A stretch of 49,910 nt of DNA from Isosphaeraceae bacterium (GTDB taxonomy: Bacteria > Planctomycetota > Planctomycetia > Isosphaerales > Isosphaeraceae): positions 1-49,910 of the forward strand of contig JARLIH010000464.1 of assembly GCA_031291845.1 (NCBI GenBank), in the 5' to 3' direction. Within the stretch, counting starts at the first letter, position 1. Every line of letters starts with the position of its first letter. Of the stretch, positions 33,201-42,200 are shown piece after piece. The position numbers and the translations under genes are program-made. The notes beneath the pieces are model-generated. The model searched no databases and had not been told where the DNA came from. It worked only from the letters and a program-made list of their open reading frames with translations.

Positions 33201-36200
33201 ATGGACATGTCACGGACCCCGATTCTCCTCGGGTTGTGCGGGTACGTTGTGGTTGCGGCCTCCCTCGCGGGCAGGACGCCCGAAGCCAGGGCCCAAAAGG
33301 CCGCCGCGGATGCCGCCGATGCGGACGAGGGACGCGAGCGGCAGACGATGGAGCGGTTCCTGGCGATCCTGGAGAAGAACCCCAGGCGCGGCACTGCGCT
33401 CGACCGCGTCTACGGCTACCACGTTGAGCGCGGATCGCTCGAGACGTTCCTCAAGACCTACCAGGAACGCGCGGCGAAGGACCCGAAGGACGGCAACGCC
33501 TGGCTGCTCCTCGGCCTGCTCGAGGCCCAGCGCGGGCGCGACGCGGCCGCCGTCGCGGCCCTCAAGAAGGCGGAGGAAACACGCGCGGACGATCCGCTGG
33601 CGTCCTTTTACCTGGGACAGGCGCTCGTGCTCATCGGCCAGCCCGACGCGGCGGCCGAGGCGCTCGAGCGGGCGATCGACCGCAAGCCGGGCCGCGCTGA
33701 CCTCTTGCCGATCTTCCAGGCGCTCGGCCGCGTCCACCAGCGGGCCTACCACACGCAGAAGGCCCTGGAGGTCTGGAACCGGCTCGAAGCCCTCTTCCCC
33801 GACGACGCCCGCGTGCAGGAGCAGATCGCCTCGACGCTCGCCGAGGAGAACGACCCCGCCCGCGCCCTCCCTCGCTACGAAGCCCTGGCCAAGAAGGCGA
33901 CCGACCCCTACCGCAAGACCCAGTTCCGCATGGATGCCGCCGACCTCAAGGTGCGGCTCAACAAGCAAAAGGAAGCCCTGGCGGACTTCGAGTCGTTGCT
34001 CGGCCAGCTCAACCCCGACAGTTGGCTCTACCGAGAGGTCCGCCGGCGGATCGAGGAAGTGTTTCTCCGCAACGACGACCAGGCGGGACTCGCGACCTAC
34101 TACGAGACGTACCTCAAGCAAGCGCCCGAGGACGTCGAGGCCATGGCCCGCCTCGGCCGCACGCTCGCCGCGCTCGGACGGGCCAAGGAAGCGCAGGGGT
34201 GGTTCGACAAGGCGGTCAAGCTCGCCCCGTCGCGGAAGGAGCTGCGGCTGGCGCTGGTCGACCAGCTCGTGCAGGAGAAGAAGTTCACCGAGGCCGCCGC
34301 GCAGTACGAGGCGATGGCCAAGACCGACCCGAGCAACCCCGACCTGATCCGCGAGTGGGGGCGCCTGCTCCTCAAGGACACCGGACGCCCCGAGGCCGAG
34401 CGGAAGCAGGCCGCGGCGGCCGTCTGGCGCAAGCTCGTCGAGGCCAAGCCGAACGACGCGCCGACCGCCGTGCTCGTCGCCGACCTGTTCCGGCAGGCCG
34501 AGATGGCGGACGAGGCCGTCGCGCTCTACCAGAAGGCCATCGCGCTGGCGCCCGAGGCGCCGCAATATTATGAATATCTGGGTGAATATTATCATCACCT
34601 GAAGAAAACCAAGGAGGCGATGGAGACCTGGGGCAAGATCGCCGACGGAAAGAACCGGACGGCGAAGAACCTGGGACGCCTGGCCGAAGTGCTGTCGGGG
34701 TTCGGCTACACCAAGGAAGCGCTCGTGCCGAGCGCGGAGGCGTGCACGCTCGGTCCGGACGAGTTCGACCTCCAGCTCAAGTATGCGGAATTGTTGCTGC
34801 AAACCGAGAAGTACGACGACACGCTGAAGCAGCTCGACGCGGCGGCGAAGGCGGCCGACGACGTCGAACAAAGTGAAGCGGTGCTCACGCTCCAGATCAA
34901 GACGTTCGAGGCGTCGGAGCAGCTCGAGAAGCGGATCGACGCCTTGAAGGCCGAGCTCGACGCCGGACGCGACGCGACGGGCGAGCGCTGGCGGCGACTC
35001 GCACGCTATTACGAGGCGGGATCGCGGCTTCCCGAGGCGACGGTGGCGATCGGCAAGTCGGTCGCGCTCGACGCGAAGTCGGTCCCGTCGTGGACGGCCT
35101 ACGCGCGGGTCCACGAGGCCTCGGGCGATTTCGGCGGCGCGGTGGAGGCGTACCGGAAGCTCGCGGGGCTCGACCGGCGGGCGCTCACGGAATACTTGAC
35201 GCAGGTCGCGAAGCTCGAGTCGAAGCTCGGTCGGCGCGATGCCGCGCTCAAGGCCGGGCGCGAGGTGCTCGCCGCGGCGCCGGGAAACCCGGAGTCTTAC
35301 CAGTTCTTCTCCGAGCTCTGCACGCAGCTCGGCGAAGTCGACGAGGGACTGGATGCCCTGCGCCGGGCGGTGCGGGTGAACCCGAACGACAACAAGGCGC
35401 TCATGACGCTGGGCGAGGCCCTGGCCCGCGAGTTCCGCACCGAGGAGGCGATCGAGCTCTACTGGCGTGCTTTTGAGAAGGCGCCCGACCTCGACAATCG
35501 GCTCGGGATCGTCGCGCGCTTGACCGACCTGTACCTCCAGCGCAACCAGTTCGACCGCCTGGTCGCGCGGCTGGAGCGCGAAGAACGCGAGGCGAAGCAG
35601 CCGCGCGAGATGTCCATCTGCCTGGCGCAAGCCTATCAGTCCTCGGGCGACTACGGCGCAGCGCGCGCCCAGATGGAGCGGCTGCTCGCGGCCAACCCGC
35701 GCGACACGGCCCTGCTCCAGCAGCTCTCGAGCCTGGCCGAGACGGACGGTGACCTCGCCAACGCGGCCAAGTACCAGCGGCAGCTCAACGACGTCGCCCC
35801 GAGCGATGAGAGCTCCGCGAGGCTGGCACAGCTTTACCTCCGCGCGGGGGAGGCGTCGGAGGCCGAGGCGATCTGGACCCGCATGGCCAGCGGCAAGCAG
35901 GAGACGCACCGCATCCTCCAGACGATCGAGAACCTGCTCGGCAGCGACAAGGCCCAGACGGCCCAGGGGGTCGCCGAGCGCTTGCTGCGCGACCACCCCG
36001 ACCTGTGGGACGGGCTGTACCTCGAAGGAGTCACGCTCGCGAAACTCGAGAAACCCGATGAGGCGGCGAAGCGGTTCCGGGCGCTCCTGGACCTGCGCGT
36101 CGACGAGGACGAAGAGAGCGAGGAGGTCAAGGCGGCGAAGAAGACGAAGATCGGCCGCCCGGCCGGCACGAACAAGGGCACGGCGATGCGCCGGCAGTCC

Positions 36201-39200
36201 CGCTACGCACAACCGCAGCAGGTGCAGGTCCCCCCCATCCAGACGCGCATCCAGTCGGTCTGGCAGATCCGCCAGGCGACGGGCCTCGAGTCGCGCGACT
36301 ACTACAACGGCGGGATGAACCGGCAGCCGGTCTGGACCCCCGCCGACTTCGGCCAGGCGCGCGTCGCCGCGCTCGGGTGGCTGCTCCAGTTCGCGCAGAA
36401 GAAAGATAAGATCGACGCGCTCGTACAGGACTTCCGCGACGCCAAGGTCAAGGCCCCGCGCGACGCGCGGAAGCTCTGGGACTGGTACTACCTCTGCCTG
36501 CTCCGCCAGGAGAACGGCGAGACCCACGACGCCGCGCTCGCGCTGAGCCGGCTCAACAGCGGCGACCCGATCAGCCTGTGGGTTTACCTCACGTCCCTCC
36601 CCGCACGGGCCGTGCAAACGGGCCAGCCGCAGCAGCAGGAGACCTCCGACGAGGACGAAACGGAGGTCGTGGATAAAACTCCACCGCTGCCGGCCGACGA
36701 GCTCGACCACGCGCTGGCCACCTACCGCACGCTCAAAGCCAGGCGACCGGACCTGGCCGACATCTCGGTCATCAGCGCCATCTCGATCGAGCTGCGCCGG
36801 GCCCAGCGCAAAGACGAGTCGCAACGGCTCTACGAGGAATCGATCGCCGCGCGCGACGACCTCGGGTCGATCAGCGCCGGGATGGCCTTGGCCACCCAGC
36901 GCCACGACGTGAAGACCATGCTCGCGCTTGCCGATCGCTACGTCCAGCGCGAGGGAAACGCCCTGAACGCCCAGGGGATGAACGCGTTCACGAGCTCCTT
37001 CATCCAGCTCATGGCCCAGCGCTCCAAGGCCAAGGCGCATGCCGACGTCCTGATGATCCTCGACCACTATTTCGACTGGTACGACCAGCCCGACGCGGCG
37101 GCCAGGCGCCTCCGCGCCCAGCACGCGTCCTCGGCCATGCCCGGGCAAACGAACCAGGTCCAGTTCAACATGCAGTTCGGCAAGAACTATCAGTGGGTCA
37201 CCGTCGCCTACCCGCTGCCGAACGCCTATTTCGACACGAACGCGATCCAGATGCTCCGGGCAGCCTTCGAGGTGTTCAAGCGCGACGACCTGCTGAGCGA
37301 CCTCCAGGCGCATGCGCGCCAGCGCGTCGACAAGGCGCCCGAGGCAGACCGGCTCTACGAGCTGCTCGCCCAGAGCTACCTCCAGTGGTGGGCCGACGAC
37401 CGCGACGAGTCGATCCGCACGTTGACCCGCGCGGCCGACTTGACCAAGGGGGACCCCGACCTGCGGCTCGGCCTGGCCGAGATCCGCGCCGAGCGGGGCG
37501 AGACGGAGGACGCCTTGGCGGCCGTCGACGCGATCGACGCGACCGACCAGAAGACCATGCAGCGCCGGGAGATCATGGCGCTGCGGTTCGCCGTGCTCGC
37601 CGGCAACGTCGCCCGTGCCCGCCTGGCGTCCGAGCGGCTGTTCAACCTGCGGCTGGATACGAACCTCCAGGTGCAGCTCGCCGCGCAGATGCACCAGCTC
37701 GGCATGCACGACCTGGCCGAGGCCGTGCTCGCCCGCGCCCGGCGCCGGGCGGGGAGCAACATCGACACGCTCGTCGGCCTGATGCAGCAGTACCAGCGGC
37801 AGAACAAGATGGACGTGGCCGTGCAGGTCGCCCACCAGATCCTGCGCAGGGCGCCGGCGCGGGCGTTCAACCCGTACCAGGACCAGAACGACACGGCCCA
37901 CCGCGAGGCCATCCAGGTGCTCGCGCGCTCGGGCAAGCTCCAGGAGCTGATCGACCGCGTCGAGGCGCAACTGAAGACCTCGCCCAACTCGGTCCAACTG
38001 CTCCAGACCCTGGCCGATTACCACAAGGCGGCCAACGAGCCCGCGAAGGCCAAGGCCGCGCTCGAACGGATCGCCGCGCTGCGGGCCGACGACGCCCAGC
38101 TCCGCTACCAGATGGGCATGGACCTCATCCGCGCGGGGGACTCCGCGGCCGCGGTCGTACACCTGAAGGCCGCGATCACCAAGGAGCCGTCGCTCTTCGG
38201 CTACCGCTACTGGGAGATCGAGAACGCCTTCCAGCAGGCCGGCAAGAGTGACGACCTGGCCGCGATCTTCGACACCATCGACCTCAAGAAGCTGGGCAAC
38301 TACTGGTCGGTCCAGCAACTGGTCCAGCGCCTCTTCCAGGAAGAGAAGACGCGCGACCGCGCGATGAAGCTCTTCCGCAAGATGTGGAAGGCGTTCCCCA
38401 ACGAGCGCTCGCAGTTGATCTCGAACCTCTACAGCGACGAAGCCTGGCGCCAGCCCGAGATGTACGACTACGTGCGCGAGGCGATCATCCCCGGGCCGAC
38501 CCAGAAGTTGATCTCGCGCTGGGCGGGCCTCGACCAGATCCACGCGTGGGGCGGCGGCGGTCAGGTCTACGGCGTGACCGAGCATTTGCTGGGAGCCGCC
38601 GAGAAACAGAACAAGCTCGACGCACTCACGGCTGAGATCACCGCGGCCGTCAAGCGCGTTCCCGAGTGGACCGCGGGCGAGGCCCTGCTCGCCTTGATCA
38701 AGGTGCGGAAGGGAAAGATCGATGACGCAAAGAAGGACCTCGAGGCGATCCTCGCCAAGGACACGAAGAAGGAACCGATCCCGGTCAACTCCCGCATCCT
38801 GATTGGCCAGCAGATCGAGAACCACGCGCCGCTCGAGCCGATCGCGATCGCGCTCTACGAGAAGGCGTTCAAGCAGGAGTACGACCAGAACGGCCTCGAT
38901 TACGAGTACCATCCAGTCCGGCGCCTGGTCGCACTTTACCGCAAGAAGGGGCGCGCGGCCGAAGCACGCGACATCGTGCTGACCTTCGCGAAGAAGCCCG
39001 ACAACACGAACTGGGGCGACCCGAACTACGCGGCCTACCGCAAGGTCGAGTCGACCATCGCGATCGGCCAGGAGCTGCTCGACCTCGGCTTCCCGGCCGA
39101 CGCCGTGCCGCTCTACAACGAGGTCCTGTCGAAGCCCGACACGCTTCGCCTGCTCGCGAACTACGGCAACCAGGAATACATAACCAAGCAGTTGCGCGAG

Positions 39201-42200
39201 GGAATGAGCCGTGGCCTGCGCGGGCTGGACGAGAAGACGCTCGCGCCGACGTTGCGGAGCCTGCTCAAGCCCGGCCCCGGCCGGGAGGGGCAGGCCGTGG
39301 ACCTCGTGCTCCTGGTCTACCCCCGGGAGCTCGACCGGGCGCGCGTGATGAGCCTGTTCGCCGAGGCCTTGCACACGGCGGCCAAGAAGCCCGAGCTGGT
39401 CGCCGAAGTCAGGGCGACGCTCGCGGACCTCGCCAAGAAGCGAGCGGACGACCTGTCGGTGCTCATCGCGCAGGCCTTGGCCGCCTCGGCCTTCGAGGGT
39501 TCGCCCGGCGCGTTCGACGAGGCGGCGGCACGCCTGCTGAAGCAGGCCGAGTCCACGCCGCTGGAGACCCTGGCGGAGGGAACCCGCGCCAACGCGAGGC
39601 AGCGGGCCGAGGCAGGCACACGGCTCGGCCTCTGGCTCGTCGCCCGCGACTGCTGGACCCGCGCCGAGGCGCGCAAGACGGGCGACCGCCTTGCCGCCAT
39701 CGCCCTCGAAGGGGCTCGCCGCCAGGCGGACCCGGTGTGGTCGCTCGCGATGCTCCGCGAGTGGGGTCAGGTCGCGATCGACCGTGGCGACACCGCCGAG
39801 TCGGAGCGGCTGTGGGGCCAGATGCTCGAACAGACGCTCGCCGTGCCCGCGACCGGCACCACGCCCGCCCCGGCGGGCGAAAAGTCGAAGACGGGGACCC
39901 CCAAGGCCGCAACCCTCGCGATGACCCTCGACCGCTTCGAGCTGGCCGCGCAGGTCGCCAAGGCCGCCGCCCGCCGAGGCCTGTCCGCGCTGTCGCTCCA
40001 CGCCGTGCACGAAGCCCTGCGAGGCGGGCCGCCCGTCGTGCCGCTCGCCATCAACGAGAACCGCGGCGGCATGGTCATTCAGCGCAACAACAACAACAAC
40101 GACCAGACCGACACGACCGCACGCACGGTCGAGGAGCGGCTTGCCGACCTCGACATCACCTGGGAACGCCTCCAGGCCCCGCCGGCCGCCGTGTACGAGA
40201 CCCTGCGCGACGCCGTGCTCCCCGAGTCGCGCCCGGCCGAGATCTTCCTCTACCCGCGCCCCCTCGACCAGAGCGTGAGCCACCCGCGCAGCGTCGCCGG
40301 GCAGCTTGCTCGCTGGGCCGTCCGCGCGGACCGCGTCGCCGACCTCAAGAAGCGCATCGACGCCCGGCGCGGCCAGCCGCTGGCCGAGCTCGAGGCCGAC
40401 GTCCTGACCGCCTTGCTGGGTCTCGCGGCGAGCGACCCCGGGATCTCGGTCCCGGCCCTCGAAGCGCTCGGCGCCCGCCTCAAGAAGGACTCCCTCCAGA
40501 CGACGGCCGAGCGCGCCTGCCTCGCGGGTCTGCCCGCCCTCGGCGGCGCGAAGACGGGCGCGGCGGCCTTGCCCGTCATCGAACGCGCCGTCGCGAACCT
40601 CTCCGGCCGCTCCGGCACCGAACCCCTGGCCGGCCTGCAACTGGCGCTCGCCCAGGCCCACTACGACGCGGGCCAGGCCAACGCCGGACGGAAGAACGTT
40701 CAGGAATATCAGGCCGTCCTCATGCGGACGATGCCCAACTACGGCGGCGACTACGGCCTGTACGTCCGCAAGCAGAACCTCCAGAAAGCCGCCGCCGAGT
40801 TCGCACGGTTCGGGCAGTGGGCCGACGCACTTGACGTGCTCGGCCAGTTCGTCGACGCGCCGGCCTACCGCGGTGGCGACCCGACGATCGGCAACGTGCT
40901 GACGATGCTCGCCCGAGAGCTGAGCAAGGCCCCCGCCGCCGAGCGCTACGAGCGGCTCAAGGCCTGGACGATGCCGGCCCCCAACCGGCAGTCGATCCGC
41001 CTGCTGGCCTCGCTCGTCCCGTTGGACGTCCCCCCTGCCCCGTTCGGCTCCTTCCCGACCTCGGCCTTTGACGACGGCGTCGTGAGCACCGCCGGCATGC
41101 TCATCGCCGCGGCGCGCGAGGCGGACAAGATCGACGAGCTCGCCCGCGAGGCGCAAGCCTTGGCCGATCGCCGGCTCGAGAACGCCGAGCCGCTCCTGAT
41201 CCTCGCGCAGATCGCCCGCGAGCTCAGCCCCGCGATGAAGCCCCGCATCAACGCCCGGGTCGCCCAGCTCAAGGAAATGCTCGACAAGCGCCAGGCGGGC
41301 CCCGTCCGCTGGTCCGACGTCCTCGTGCTCCGCGCCTGCCTGCGCGACCGCGCCTTGTGGCACCACCCGGCCGAAGAGCTGACGGGCTTGCTCGTCCGGG
41401 AGGCCCAGAACAACCAGAACTGGGCCTTCCTCGCGCTCCTCAGGCGCGGCTGGTCGCTCAACCAGGTGGTCCGCTCCGGCGGCTCCTCCACGCTTGCCTC
41501 TTCCGAGCCGGGCCTGACCCACTGGCACGCCGCCACGATGGCCAGCGCCGAGCAGCACGCCGGCGGCTTCCCCCCCGCGTGGTGGGCCGAGAGCGAAGGG
41601 TACATCCGGCACATCACGGGACAGGGGGACCAGTCGCTCCTGTTCGACCTGCCGCTCACCGGCACGTTCGAGTTCTCCGTCGACGCCTGGAACGGCGGCT
41701 GGGCCGAAGGGCACGCCGGCTATGGCGGACTCGTCTTCGAGCCGAACAACCAAGGGGTTTCCAGCGGCGTCTTTCCGTTCGGGCGGAGCGAGCGCGTCAA
41801 CCTGCCGAGCCACTTCATCGCCGGCGACGAGTTCAACCGGCTGACCGTCCAGGTCGAGCCGGGCGAGGTCCGCTACCTGGTCAACGGCCACCTGTTCTAC
41901 CGCGACACGGATCCGAGCCCCACGGCCCCCTGGCTGACGATCTTTTGCAGCCGGGAGCGCCAGTCGACCTTCCGCAACCCGACCGTCACGGGCAGCCCGA
42001 CAATCCCGCGCGAGGTGGCCTTGAGCCACGGCGACCGCCTCGAAGGGTGGTCGGCCGCCTTCTTCGGCCAGTCCCAACCACCGCGCCGATCGCTGTCCGA
42101 GGGGGACCCGAAGCGCGAGGTCGTGGCGTCCGAGGCCGTGCTCGACCAGTACGACTGGTCGTCGCGCGACGGCGTGATCCAGTGCCGCCGCACCGAGCCC

